A DNA stretch of 64,000 bases from contig OZ176054.1 in the NCBI GenBank assembly GCA_964247055.1, positions 4,650,001 through 4,714,000 on the forward strand, given 5' to 3'. Numbering within the stretch: position 1 is the first letter of the stretch; each line of letters starts with the position of its first letter. The stretch comes from Paragordius varius (taxonomy: Eukaryota > Nematomorpha). Positions 15,101 through 24,423 of the stretch are shown piece after piece. The notes under the pieces were generated by a model, which saw nothing but the letters and a program-made list of their open reading frames with translations, had not been told where the DNA came from and searched no databases. The position numbers and the translations under genes were made by a program.

Positions 15101-16232
15101 GACAAAAATGGCGATATTTATTACTTTATGATAAAACTTACAACCATGAATCCTCCTTTAGCCTAATTAGCTACCTTGAAACGATATAAAAAAGATTTAA
15201 AATAATGTAAACCTTTATAACATGCAAGGGTCAATGCACTCTCTTTAAATTCGTTTGAATGGGCATTAATTGAAGCTTTACCCTCTGTTACTAGAATGAT
15301 TGCAATCTCAACATGACCATTCGTAGCGGCTTCCATCAATGGTGTATGTCCATTCTCATTTTGGTGTTCAATGTCTGATCCGTACTTAATAAGCAGACGA
15401 ACAATATCGGCATAACCTCCGGTACAGGCATATGTTAAGGCAGTGTTTCCTAATTTTATAAAATGCATAAATCATACAAATAAAAGATTTTTTGTGCTTC
15501 AATGCCGACCAATGATTGTTAAGATTCTTCTATGATGAAATAAATATTTTTGTAAAAACTGTATATTACCAGATAAAGATTGAGCTTTTGTGTCCGCTCC
15601 GTGTTCCAAAAGAATTTTAACGATATCAGTAAAACCACCGTTAGCTGCTTCCATTAGGGGTGTGGTATCACCTTTGGCACCTCGTTCCTCAACATTTGTG
15701 TTCATGGCCAATAAAACTTGGACCAATTCATAATAACCGGATGAACAGGCAAGAGATAATAAGCTTTCACCTTCTTCAAGTGATTCAAGCGCCCGTTGAT
15801 GCAAGCTATCCAAATTTCTAATTATGTATAAAAAAATAATTATACTCTTGGGAATTAATATTTTTGGAGGATGATTTAACTCTAGTTAGGGTTAATGCGG
15901 CAACTGCTTCCTCCAAAGCACAGTTAACAGAAGATGTTAATTGTCGTAATATTTCTGGATCAGTGACGCTTCGTTCTTCCAGTGGAGATAAATGTTTTAA
16001 ACCTGTTATAATAAACTTTTTTATACCGGCATCTTCAAATAATTGTGCTAGTTTTAACTCGGCTTCTGGTCCTAAAAACTTCAAATTATTTCCCGTGGAT
16101 ATACACTATAGTTACAACAAAATATACTTCCAATTCTTCGCTTTCAGATTCTGAAACAGATAATGATAAATTTTCCTTGTTATTAGCGGACATGGAAGAA
16201 GTTTTGTTGAATTTATTTAGTAATACTTTCAT
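1..16232 (-). CDS. mask: MASK / ANKHD1 / ANKRD17 orthologue, ankyrin-repeat and KH-domain protein (3' end beyond window)
   Basis: Large scaffold protein of the MASK family, which in animals acts with Hippo/Yorkie, receptor tyrosine kinase and RNA-binding pathways (family knowledge). I trace 27 exons, 5' to 3': 16232-16128, 16078-15846, 15817-15570, 15449-15213, 14624-14482, 14087-13898, 13569-13378, 13099-12990, 12539-12324, 12024-11845, 11433-11163, 10766-10367, 10286-10138, 10045-9952, 9818-9764, 9663-9516, 8190-6556, 6073-5928, 5814-5672, 5531-5318, 4942-4767, 4467-4406, 4194-3998, 3602-3289, 3108-1070, 912-669, 515-1. Every intron is GT-AG and every junction keeps phase, giving about 2885 residues and still open at the left edge. 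The start ATG at 16232 has an in-frame TAA directly before it. Exon 2 has the family motif TSSVNCALEEAVAAL. Introns run from 28 to 1325 nt; apart from the 1325-nt one I see nothing in them. Exons 12-16 are poorly conserved, so those borders are the least certain. Confidence 0.95.
1914..2117 (-). other. MASK KH domain (within exon 25)
   Basis: Exon 25 (3108-1070) is mostly disordered, but this part encodes a single KH RNA-binding domain of about 68 residues (near residue 2285). It has the motif VVARVIGRGGQNINAIRD, whose GRGG is the GxxG loop that contacts nucleic acid, followed by SGAHIEIDKQKG and a closing helix. The GxxG loop is intact, so RNA binding is plausible. The rest of exon 25 and exons 26-27 encode Ser/Asn-rich sequence without recognised domains. 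Confidence 0.93.
3289..3602 (-). other. MASK exon 24: basic helix after the ankyrin repeats
   Basis: Exon 24 continues the conserved post-ankyrin helix (DLVKKCQQCMDIIINAKNRQ, then VEANKNACDLLEELDKEK). It runs into a strongly basic stretch, RRREKKRAKK, in the same order as human ANKHD1. A Thr/Ser-rich tail follows. The basic run could bind nucleic acid or act as a nuclear localisation signal; that is inference. Confidence 0.9.
3998..6658 (-). other. MASK ankyrin block 2 (end of exon 17 to exon 23)
   Basis: The second ankyrin array, about residues 1500-1848, is the best conserved part. Landmarks are RNVSDYTPLSLAASGGH (exon 19), GSKLGISPLMLAAMNGH (exon 20), NAPPVPSSRDTALTIA (exon 21), GNSPLWLASNGG (exons 22-23) and VNQFPSDTDCERYIATLTDK (exon 23). 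I count about ten repeats, as in the human proteins. Exon 22 is only 62 nt. Confidence 0.95.
6556..8190 (-). other. MASK exon 17: 1.6-kb low-complexity exon leading into ankyrin block 2
   Basis: A single 1635-nt exon carries about 500 residues of Asn/Ser/Thr/Gln-rich, probably disordered sequence with homopolymer-like runs (for example TNNNNNNILHN). Its last 34 codons change character and begin the second ankyrin block with HDTALTLACSGGPVELVELL and then HRDKKG. The vertebrate proteins show the same switch from disordered linker to ankyrin repeat. Confidence 0.9.
8452..8687. mobile_element. small inverted-repeat element (MITE-like) in MASK intron 16
   Basis: The two ends form an imperfect inverted repeat of about 30 bp. 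The left arm at 8452-8481 reads CAAATTCGCCCTCGAACAAT onward, and the reverse complement of 8656-8687 reads CAAATTTACCCTTGAACAAT onward. The middle is AT-rich and non-coding. I see no clear target duplication, so the superfamily is unassigned. Confidence 0.55.
8851..9424. mobile_element. TTAA-flanked non-autonomous element, family 1, copy 1 (in MASK intron 16)
   Basis: A 566-bp element (8855-9420) lies between TTAA at 8851-8854 and TTAA at 9421-9424. The ends start CACTTGGATACAA and, on the other strand, CACTTCGATTCAA. Just inside each end is a motif close to TTGGGGTA(N)2TAAATACCCC. There is no open reading frame. TTAA target sites with CACTT-like ends fit a piggyBac-mobilised MITE, which is inference. 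Three other copies lie at 16.6-18.1 kb. Confidence 0.7.
9516..10766 (-). other. MASK exons 12-16: poorly conserved linker with a 55-nt exon
   Basis: Five exons encode a Ser/Asn/Gln-rich linker with no domain I recognise. Exon 15 (9818-9764) is only 55 nt. Without it exons 14 and 16 do not keep phase (2 against 0); with it both junctions fit and the frame stays open. It is inferred from phase and splice signals alone, so cDNA could revise it. Exon 14 is glutamine-rich (NAIQQLQFEKHQQ). Confidence 0.65.
11163..11433 (-). other. MASK exon 11: glutamine-rich coiled-coil segment with a CxxC pair
   Basis: Exon 11 encodes a glutamine- and leucine-rich helix (QQLLFLKEKKHYATQQLAQL and on), probably the coiled coil that separates the ankyrin blocks in this family. 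It ends with a Thr/Asn run and the sequence SCPTC. Its donor at 11162 leaves phase 1. This fits the acceptor that starts exon 12 at 10766, but not the alternative acceptor at 10797. Confidence 0.8.
11845..15817 (-). other. MASK ankyrin block 1 (exons 3-10)
   Basis: This stretch encodes the first ankyrin-repeat array, roughly residues 125-600. Repeats of about 33 residues follow each other with the usual TPLMEAA and ALTLAC helices. Landmarks shared with the vertebrate proteins, from memory, are GNTALTYAC (exon 4), NMPPDSFESPLTLAACGGH (exon 6), AQTDETQETALTLACYGG (exon 7) and HESEGGKTPLMKA (exon 9). I estimate 14-15 repeats, like the human first block. Exon borders fall inside repeats, not between them. 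Exon 10 ends the block with DNSTALIEASKNGHTDIV and then a non-repeat tail. Confidence 0.93.
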
Positions 16233-16653
16233 TTATAAACATAAAAAAAGTCGCCATTTGTATAGACCGGAATATATCTAGTAAACTTTGATCATTAGGT
16301 AGCATATGAATGAATTAAATATATGCACAAAAAAACTTTCCATAATAACCAATGCTCAAATTATCATCCCTAAACTTTATACCATTTCTTTTACTAATCA
16401 TGCGATTTTTTGCTGGTAAACATTGGAAAATATTAATACTTGTGGGATTTGTTTTAAAGTTTTTATGATTATTATTTTTATGAAAACTTAAACATACTAA
16501 TTATAAAAATAACATCTAATAAAACACACTTGTGATTCTTAATGAATTATATATTAAGGTGTTTATTTGCAAATGCCTTACCATCAAACACTCTTCCTCT
16601 GTAATAGATAGAAAACTTATAGTTTTAATAGTTTTAAAATTCTATTCCGAAAT
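16233..16653. other. MASK upstream region
   Basis: About 420 bp of AT-rich DNA upstream of the MASK start codon and before the first TTAA element. It presumably holds the 5' UTR and promoter, but I see no motif I would defend. Confidence 0.4.
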
Positions 16654-17219
16654 TTAACACTTATTAAAATGGGGTATCTAAATACACCAGACTAAATTTA
16701 AGTTAATATTTTTAAAAATCTACTGAAGGAAACAGTAACAATTTATATTTATGCTTTTATTCTAATAAAAATTATATAAATAAGCAAAAATATCTTTATA
16801 AAATTACGCTTTAAAAAAATTCCATGTCAAACTACTTCGACGCCATTTTTATTTTGCAAAATTTTTGAAAAATAAAGTTTTCATTTAAATTCAAGGTAAA
16901 ATTAAGGCTAATTTTATAAATCACATCTAACATTAAAATAGAAAAAGTGGTTTATATTGCATTATTTTTCAATTTATTCAATGCTCCATCAGGTTGATAA
17001 ATTTTTACCTTTCGGTTTTACCTTAAAATGAGTAATATCAAGTATTTTTGAATGATTTTTTTATATATTCCGGTTTATTAATGTTATATAAGAGAAAAAT
17101 TTTGCCATGGTTTTAATTTCATCCATACTTTATAAATTATTTAATTTTAAATAACCCTCGGGTATCCAACTAACCCAATTTGAATCGAAGAAAATGAGTG
17201 TGTTGTATCCAAGTGTTAA
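16654..17219. mobile_element. TTAA-flanked element, family 1, copy 2 (inverted relative to copy 1)
   Basis: A 558-bp element (16658-17215) lies between TTAA at 16654-16657 and 17216-17219. It is in the opposite orientation to the 8.9-kb copy. It shares the end GGATACAACACA, the internal TACTTCGACGCCATTTT block (reverse complement of that in copy 1) and the GGGGTATCTAAATA motif. It has drifted from copy 1 by scattered substitutions and small gaps. Confidence 0.7.
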
Positions 17220-17309
17220 ATAGCTCCAAAACCTCATAGAAGCAAACAGCTGATAAAATCAAATAATATTAGAAATTTGCTACTAAATTAATTTGAAAAC
17301 TTTCCAAAG

Positions 17310-17581
17310 TTAACATTTGGATATAACACATTTAGTCCTTAGAATTGAGGTCATTGGTTACCCCAGGCATGTTTAAAGTTAAAACTTCAAAAAATATGGA
17401 ATAAATTGAAATCATGGCAATTGTTTACACTTATATGATATTAATAAACCGAAATTTAGAAAATTCATTCCAAATACTTGATAATATTTATTCAGAGTTA
17501 AAACCCAAAGGTAAAAATTTAGCTAACTTGACATGTATGCATATAAATAAAAAATGCAAATAATACCATTTTCTGTTTAAA
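17310..17581. mobile_element. TTAA-flanked element, family 1, copy 3 (only one half present)
   Basis: It starts with TTAACATTTGGATATAACAC, as copy 1 does, and follows copy 1 for about 270 bp. It stops where the next full element begins at TTAA 17582. Its second half is not found on the far side of that element, so this is a truncated copy, not a simple nested split. Confidence 0.6.
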
Positions 17582-18144
17582 TTAACACTTATATACAACA
17601 CATTCATTTCAGTCCTTCGATTCAAATTGGGGTAGTTAAATACCCCAGGCCTGTTAAATTCTTTGAAAAATATGGAATGAATAGAAACCTTGGCAAAACT
17701 CAGCACTTATATAACATTAATAAACGGAAATATAAATTTTATTCAAAAATACTTGATATAACTTATTTTAAGCTAAAACCGAAAAAAAAAATTTCAAAGT
17801 GACATGTGTGCAATGGTAAAATTGAAAAATAACACAAAATACGCTTTTTCCATTTCTATCAATGTTAAATGTAATTTAAATAAAAAATAAGCTTTAATTT
17901 TAACCTTAAAATCAAATGAAGACGATATTTTACATTTTGCAAAATAAAAATGGCGTCGAAGTAGTTTGACATGGAACTTTTTTTCAAAACAAAAGTTTAT
18001 TTAGATATTATGGCATATTTATGTAATGTTGATTAAGATAGAAGCATAAATATGGGAAACCGTTTCTTTCAGTAGTTTTTTTTTAAAAATATTAATTTAC
18101 GATTGTCTGGGGTCTTGAAACTTCTATTTGAATCGAAGTGTTAA
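17582..18144. mobile_element. TTAA-flanked element, family 1, copy 4
   Basis: A 555-bp element (17586-18140) between TTAA at 17582-17585 and 18141-18144. It shares with copy 1 the outer end, the GGGGTAGTTAAATACCCC motif, the GTGACATGTGTGCAATGG block and AATGGCGTCG. It is the copy most like copy 1, in the same orientation. No coding capacity. Confidence 0.7.
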
Positions 18145-18147
18145 TAA

Positions 18148-18345
18148 CTTATATTTTTTACCATAATATACATTTTGCCTTTTTATTAGCGATTTAAAAT
18201 AAGGAATAAAAAGCAACTAAATAAAATTGTATCATGCGCCTAAAAGGTAAAGAAAGCATTTATTAAAATATAATCCAATGCTAAAAATATTTTTTAAGAT
18301 ATTTAAATTTTAAATTGGTGTATAAAACTACCCCCAAAAGGTCAT
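18148..18345. mobile_element. partial copy of TTAA element family 2
   Basis: About 200 bp similar to the second half of the element at 20858-21357. The shared blocks, in order, are TATTAGCGATT, ATGCGCCTAAAAGGT, CCAATGCTAAAAATA and AAACTACC. The outer CACTT end and TTAA are not recognisable, so it is an eroded fragment lying directly against family-1 copy 4. Confidence 0.5.
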
Positions 18346-18655
18346 CGGTTTTTGTTTTTATTATTTACTATTAGAAAATGATATCAAATATACTTACAAC
18401 AGATATTTAAAATAAAAATATTTTATTTTTTTTTGTTAATCAAGGAATAAAAAAAATTCTGATAAAATATATATTAGCAAATAGATTGTATCGTTATCAT
18501 GATTTTAATTATGTGCTTCACTGATTTACGAATTATCACTTTTGTGTGTAAAAAATAGCAAAATATGCGCACAATAGACAGTGCTAAAAATATCGAAAAT
18601 TATATGGGCTTTTACCAGTAATTTTTAGATTTCTGACATAAGACTGTTAAAAATA
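18346..18655. other. spacer, nothing recognised
   Basis: About 310 bp of AT-rich DNA between the family-2 fragment and the 3' end of the LINE. No coding, RNA or repeat signal seen. Confidence 0.4.
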
Positions 18656-20465
18656 GTAGGCAGGTAATTCATTTTGGTGGAGTTCGACCCCTTGGAAATT
18701 AAAATGACTAGTTCTCTACACTTGTCCTTTTCCCATGTATTTCCTTTAATTCACTTAGACATCAACCATATTCTATCTTTACAGTGTCCTGTCATCTTAA
18801 CATCTGTCTTCCTTTTTTTCTTTTCCCTTCATATTACCCAAAAATCAAATCCTTCTCAGGGGATGTACATCTTAAAATGAATTTACGTAAACTTTTTATT
18901 ATAGCTCCCGTTAAGTGACTCTCAATATATTATCTATTGTTTCCTTTTAAACTTCTCAGGCCATCTAATATTCAACTATCTCCTCCATCAGCAGATTTCA
19001 ATGCTGCAATCCTTTTTTATCATTCTTCAATGCCCAACTTTCAACATAAGTCGCTACAGGAAAAACCATGCATTTTATTACTCTAACTTTAGTTTTCATA
19101 GTGATATCTTTACTTTTCCATAATTTAGTCAACTTGTTCGCAATTGAATCCCCTAATTCTATGCGTTTGATATGCACGGAAGAGCCGTTGCTATTAGAGA
19201 GCCAATAGGATTTCGTTTACTACTTCTACTGGGGTGTTGTCTATGACTATATTAGGTTTGTTTTTTGATAAACTCATACTTTGGTTTTAGGATTGAGGTT
19301 CAATTCATATCTTTTACTTTCTTCTCCTACTAATTTTATCAAATTATTTAATCTTTTTACATTATCTGCGATCAGCGTCGTGTGATCTGCGAACCTTATA
19401 TTGTTATTCCTTCCCCCTATCTTTAGGCTTTCAGTAGCTTCGTCTACTTTTCTCATGATCATTTCTGAACAAATAAAGTATAGTGAGAGGCAACATCCTT
19501 GTCTAACACCTTTCTGTATTGAAAATTCGTTGGTTCTGCCCATCGAAGTTTGTATCATGGCTTTTTGGTTTTTAAACAAATTTTTGAGCAGGTTATAAGC
19601 TTTGCTGTAACTCCCATTGCTTCCAAACTCTTCATAAATGTACATGGTTAATCGAGTCAAAAGCCTGTGTATAAACAATACAACATATAAATAACTCAAT
19701 TTGATATTCTTTACATGTTTCAATCGTTAGAGGTGTGGTCTCTTGTGCTACGCCCTTTCATAAATCCTGCTTAAACATCTAGAATCTCTCTGGCTATCAC
19801 TTGAAGTAATCTGTTCTGGATAATTTTGAATGAAATTTCGCTTCCATGAGAGCTATTTATATTGTTCTCATAATTTGATTTATTTCGCTTTTTAAAGGCT
19901 GAGATAAACAGTTGGATTTGTCAATCTTTTGTCCAAATACCTGAGTCCCATATTTCCTGACACAATCTCTGTATAACTGATATCGGAATATATCTTATTA
20001 ATTCCAAGGGAATTTTCCAGAGGCTTTCCTTATTGATATCGATTTTGAAGCTTTTACCACCTCTGCTTCCAATATGCATAACTCATTATCCTTATTCTCA
20101 TAATGTCCATCGTTTGCACCCGGGTGCGCACTATTTAGCTGTTTGTAATTTTCCCACCTTTGTTTAATTTCTATTTCCGTCGTCTAATCTTTCCTTCATT
20201 ATCTTTAATGTTAAGGTTGTGGAGTTGGTATGTATTTGTTTCTCTTCTGATGGTTTGGAACAGTGATTTACTTAAGCCTTTTCTGTTTGCTACCTCAATT
20301 ATAGTGCATTGTTCATACCAGTATTCTTCCAGGGCATGCCTTTTTTCTCTCTCTGGAGTCTAGTTAATTTTTTGACCATATCTCCCCTCTATTCTAGGCT
20401 CTTCTTCTTTGTGCAATTATTTTTATACTTCTATTTAAACATTTTTTGCTTTCATCTCCAAAATT
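18656..20465 (-). mobile_element. decayed, 5'-truncated LINE (RTE/BovB-like reverse transcriptase)
   Basis: On the minus strand, reverse-transcriptase landmarks follow in order through several frames: AGFMKGRSTRDHT, QAFDSINH (motif A), an open stretch at 19723-19274 with FSIQKGVRQGCCLS and IRFADHTTLIADN (motif C), KVRVIKCMVFPVATY, and a tail near W-E-K-D-K-C-R-E-L-V. The catalytic YADD is replaced by FADH and the frame is broken several times, so it is inactive. No endonuclease domain is present; the copy starts near the RT finger region. The motif order resembles RTE/BovB elements as I remember them; the clade is not certain. The last 100 bp match a second fragment at 27467-27562. Confidence 0.85.
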
Positions 20466-20853
20466 TGGAAGGCGGCATGAAAATTTAAAAAAATTTAAGT
20501 TATTTTAAATAACATTCTTTTTAATCATATAATTTGTATTTAAACAAATATATTCTGATTAATATTTTTATATACCGAATATCTTTGATATGATCGCGAT
20601 AGGTTAGAAAAAGAAAAATAATAAATTGACAAATAATAGATTTTTATAATTAGAATATAACTGCATTATATTTGAGATATTTTGGTCAATTATGACTGCC
20701 ATATTTAAATGGCTAAAATTATATGAATTTCAATAAACGATCAAATACAAACACTGTTATGGAACGTTAAAATCGTTTTATATAAATGCAAGAAGCGCTA
20801 CTTCATACCATAAAAACATCTAAATTAAGAATTTATTACATCATCCTTATATT
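20466..20853. other. spacer, nothing recognised
   Basis: AT-rich DNA between the LINE and the TTAA element; no feature seen. Confidence 0.4.
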
Positions 20854-21361
20854 TTAACACTTGATTACCTTTCCACTTTTTGTCATTTAACTTTTGGGGT
20901 AGTATATCACAGGGCTCGATTTCCCAAATAAACTACAGTTTTGATTATTTTCGTAAAAATTAAATTATCAAACATTGTTCTCATGCATTATAAAACGCTT
21001 ATATTTTTTACAGTTTTGTGACTTCTAGATTCTAAAATTGGGACGGCTCCAAACCAACGGAAACGAACAAAATTAAAATATATAGTTTTTGCTATAAAAT
21101 GTAGCCTGAAAGCTTCCCAAAATTGAAAATTTATATTTTAAAAATATACATTTATTTGTCTTTGTATTAGCGATTCAAAATATTAAGGAAAAAAAATGGC
21201 GATAAGGACTATTCGATATTTTTTTAAAAAAATTTTATGATGCGCCTAAAAGGTTAAAAAGGCACATTTTTAAAATTTGGCCCAATGCTAAAAATAGTTT
21301 TTATATTTAATACTTAAATAAATTGGGATAAAAACTACCAAAAAAGGTTATGAAGTGTTAA
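20854..21361. mobile_element. TTAA-flanked non-autonomous element, family 2
   Basis: A 500-bp element (20858-21357) between TTAA at 20854-20857 and 21358-21361. Its ends read CACTTGATTACCTTT and, on the other strand, CACTTCATAACCTTT. The CACTT start is shared with family 1 but the interior is different. It is non-coding. It looks like a second MITE family mobilised by the same kind of transposase. Confidence 0.65.
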
Positions 21362-22893
21362 ATGTAATAATAACCAATCAAAAATAATAATAGATTATGT
21401 TTTATAAACATCCTATTATATTGCAAAAGGGCCCCAGCTAAAGTGACTAGCAAAACGTGATGCAGTTTGGAGAGTTACACACTGTAGATTTGTAATGAAC
21501 ATTGGGGCGGATACTGATATTTTTCAATCGAAAAAAATGTAACAAAATATTAAAACAACTTCTAAGAAGAGGACGGATCTTTGTCAAACAGGTATTATAT
21601 AAAATGGTTAACCCTTATTTTCACAATTACTTATAGCGATTTCGCTACGCTCTTTTTTTACTTAAAACGGATGCCAAAGTGTCCCCTTTAATTACTCTAG
21701 ACAAAAATTCAATTATTTAACTTTCACCGCTCTAAAAATTTAGAAATTTATACTTAAGTGTAAAACACCGAATTAAAAATTATTTTTGATCTTCCTAAAA
21801 AGAATATTACGTAATTAGGGATTATTAATTTTTGAAAAACCAAAAATGTATTATTTTATAACATAATCGCTTATGATATATTTTTGTATCCAATTTATAA
21901 CAATCAAAAGCTTAAAAACTTTACCTTTTTGCAAACGCTTGTGTGACCAGAAAAAAGGATCGTGTAAAAAGAGTAGGCATATAAAAAAATACTAAAATAA
22001 AGATATAGTGTCGGCTTTCTTTTGGGGTAATTTAGGTTATATTTTAAAGTTATGAGAGTTTTTTTACTATAAATAATAGCTGAAAAAATTACAAGTTTAT
22101 ATCTTAAGTTAGTTTTATATTTTAATGAAGATGCGGTAAATTAAATTCATAAAATATAAATACGGTAAATATAAAATTTTATTAAATAATATATTACATA
22201 TAAAATATATTGAATTGATAATTCATTTACTGTGCACATTAATTATACCAAACATTAAACCATATAAAATTAACCCTATTTATGGTTGGTTTATCTGTGA
22301 TGTTGTGTACACGGGCTGGTTTGCATTGATCATGGGTAGAGAGTTGTTAGCGTTAAATAAATTAGGTGAGATTGGTTTGTTGTATTTAGCCAGGTAGTTT
22401 GGAAGAAAATTAGGCAAAAATAAGATTGAATCATGATATGACCTTTATGATTTAGCAAATCATTAATACTCAAAATAGCATATATTTTCATAATTTTTTA
22501 TTCCGCGTAATTGGCGACATGCGTCGCATATTTTTTTGAGGCCCATTCTCTGTCAATATCAATTTTGGTGTCAAAATATTTCGTAAAAAGCTTTCTAGTT
22601 ATCAACTAAACCCACAAAACACAAATGAATCGTTTTAATAATTTGCATTTATGATCTAAAATTGGAAAAAATATAACTGGTTATTTGTTGAAAAATTTAA
22701 ACGCTTTTTATAGACTAGGATTTTTTTATATTTTTAGGATAATAAATATACATATATAAAAAAATCAAAATTATTGCAATATCTATGTCAGAAAGAGCGA
22801 TGTGGCTTCAAAGAAATTATTACTCTAAATTTTTTTAATAACTTTCATATGTACTCCTTTACAGCATTAGGCTAATAATTTGAAATTAAAAGC
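21362..22893. other. ADSL upstream spacer, nothing recognised
   Basis: About 1.5 kb of AT-rich DNA upstream of the ADSL start codon. A 60-codon open stretch at 22215-22397 has no family resemblance. The ADSL promoter and 5' UTR must lie here or be very short, but no core element stands out. Confidence 0.4.
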
Positions 22894-24387
22894 ATGCAAT
22901 TTTATCAATCTCCTCTTACTACCCGATATGCTAGTATTGATATGCAAAAAAACTTCGGAGAATATAAAAAAATATATACCTGGCGAAAATTATGGATAAT
23001 TTTAGCCGAATCTGAAATGGTTTCTATATATATATTTATGCCAGAATTTAGGAATAAATATAAATAGTGAACAAATAAAAGAATTAAAAAATAATGTGGA
23101 TAAAATTGATTTCGAAAAAGCAAAAACTGAAGAAATACGTTTAAAACATGATGTCATGGCCCATTTGACAGCTTATGCCTCTATATGTCCATTAGCTGCA
23201 CCAATAATACACTTAGGTGCCACATCCTGTTATATTGGTGATAACTCAGTTTTATATTAATGAAATATAGGATCTTATTATAATGAAAGATGCATTTCAA
23301 ATAATTTTGCCAAAAGTAAAATATATTTCTATTGTAAGCTTAATGAATGTATAAATGTTTTATCCATATTCGCTCAAACTTGGAAAGATACTCCAACATT
23401 GGGATATACCCATTTCCAGTACACAAAATTTATTATATAGACCTGCTCAATTAACAACTGTTGGTAAGAGAGCCTGTTTGTGGCTAAATGATTTATTAAG
23501 AGATTATCATAGTCTAATTAATTTCGTAAAAGAAATTAAACAAAATTTTCGAGGAGTTAAGGGTACGACAGGTACGCAAGCAAGTTTTCTCACGCTTTTT
23601 GATGGAGATTTTAAAAAAGTATTGTATAGTTTTTGTTATATTCATACATTTTAATTTACCCTTTAACAATTTATAATCAACTTGCTCACTCCGATATTAT
23701 TCATAATTATTTTCACCTTAAATAGGTTAAACCCTAAGATACAAATTTTTTGCGGTTCAAAAATATCGTAATTTTACAAGTTTTATCAATATTTACACAC
23801 TATAATATATATTTTAAAGCCTCTATAATCTAATATGTTATTTTATACACTTTTTAACCTTCTCATTTTAAGACACCCATTACTAATCTTAAATAAAAGA
23901 AGGCAGCGTTACGAGACAGCGGCATTAATGATATATATTTTGATTTATTTTTTTTTGTTAATTTTTTATAATCATAAAATATACTAATTTATAACTGGGT
24001 ATAAAAAGATGCATTTCGAAATTTTTTTTATATAAAACACCAACATTTTTATATTACTCGGCTTTATCTAACTGTTTAAAACAATTAAATTCAAAGCTAA
24101 TAAAAAGGTGATAATATGTATTATTTAGGTTCAAGAATTGGATGACATGGTTACTGCGCTTTGCGGATTTTCCAAGTTATTTTGTCTTTAACTGGTCAGA
24201 TCATCCATTATTACCGGACAAACTTATAGCAGAAAATTGGATTATGACTGCCTGTCTAAACTTGCCAGCTTAGGTCTAACTATACACAAAGTTACATTGT
24301 ACTTTAAAACTATTTTAGATGTGTACCGATATTCGATTACTTGCACATTTAAAAGAAATCGAAGAACCTTTTGAAGACGATCAAATA

Positions 24388-24423
<36 letters not shown>

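Noticed and set aside
18674-18880. Plus-strand 68-codon open frame
   Set aside because: It is antisense to the LINE 3' end; the minus strand carries recognisable reverse-transcriptase tail motifs.
22215-22397. 60-codon plus-strand open frame upstream of ADSL
   Set aside because: No motif, no supporting splice or start context, and a length expected by chance.
23355-23654. 99-codon open frame reading through two ultra-short introns as an independent gene
   Set aside because: It is ADSL exons 4-5 read through introns; its non-homologous stretches are exactly the intron intervals.
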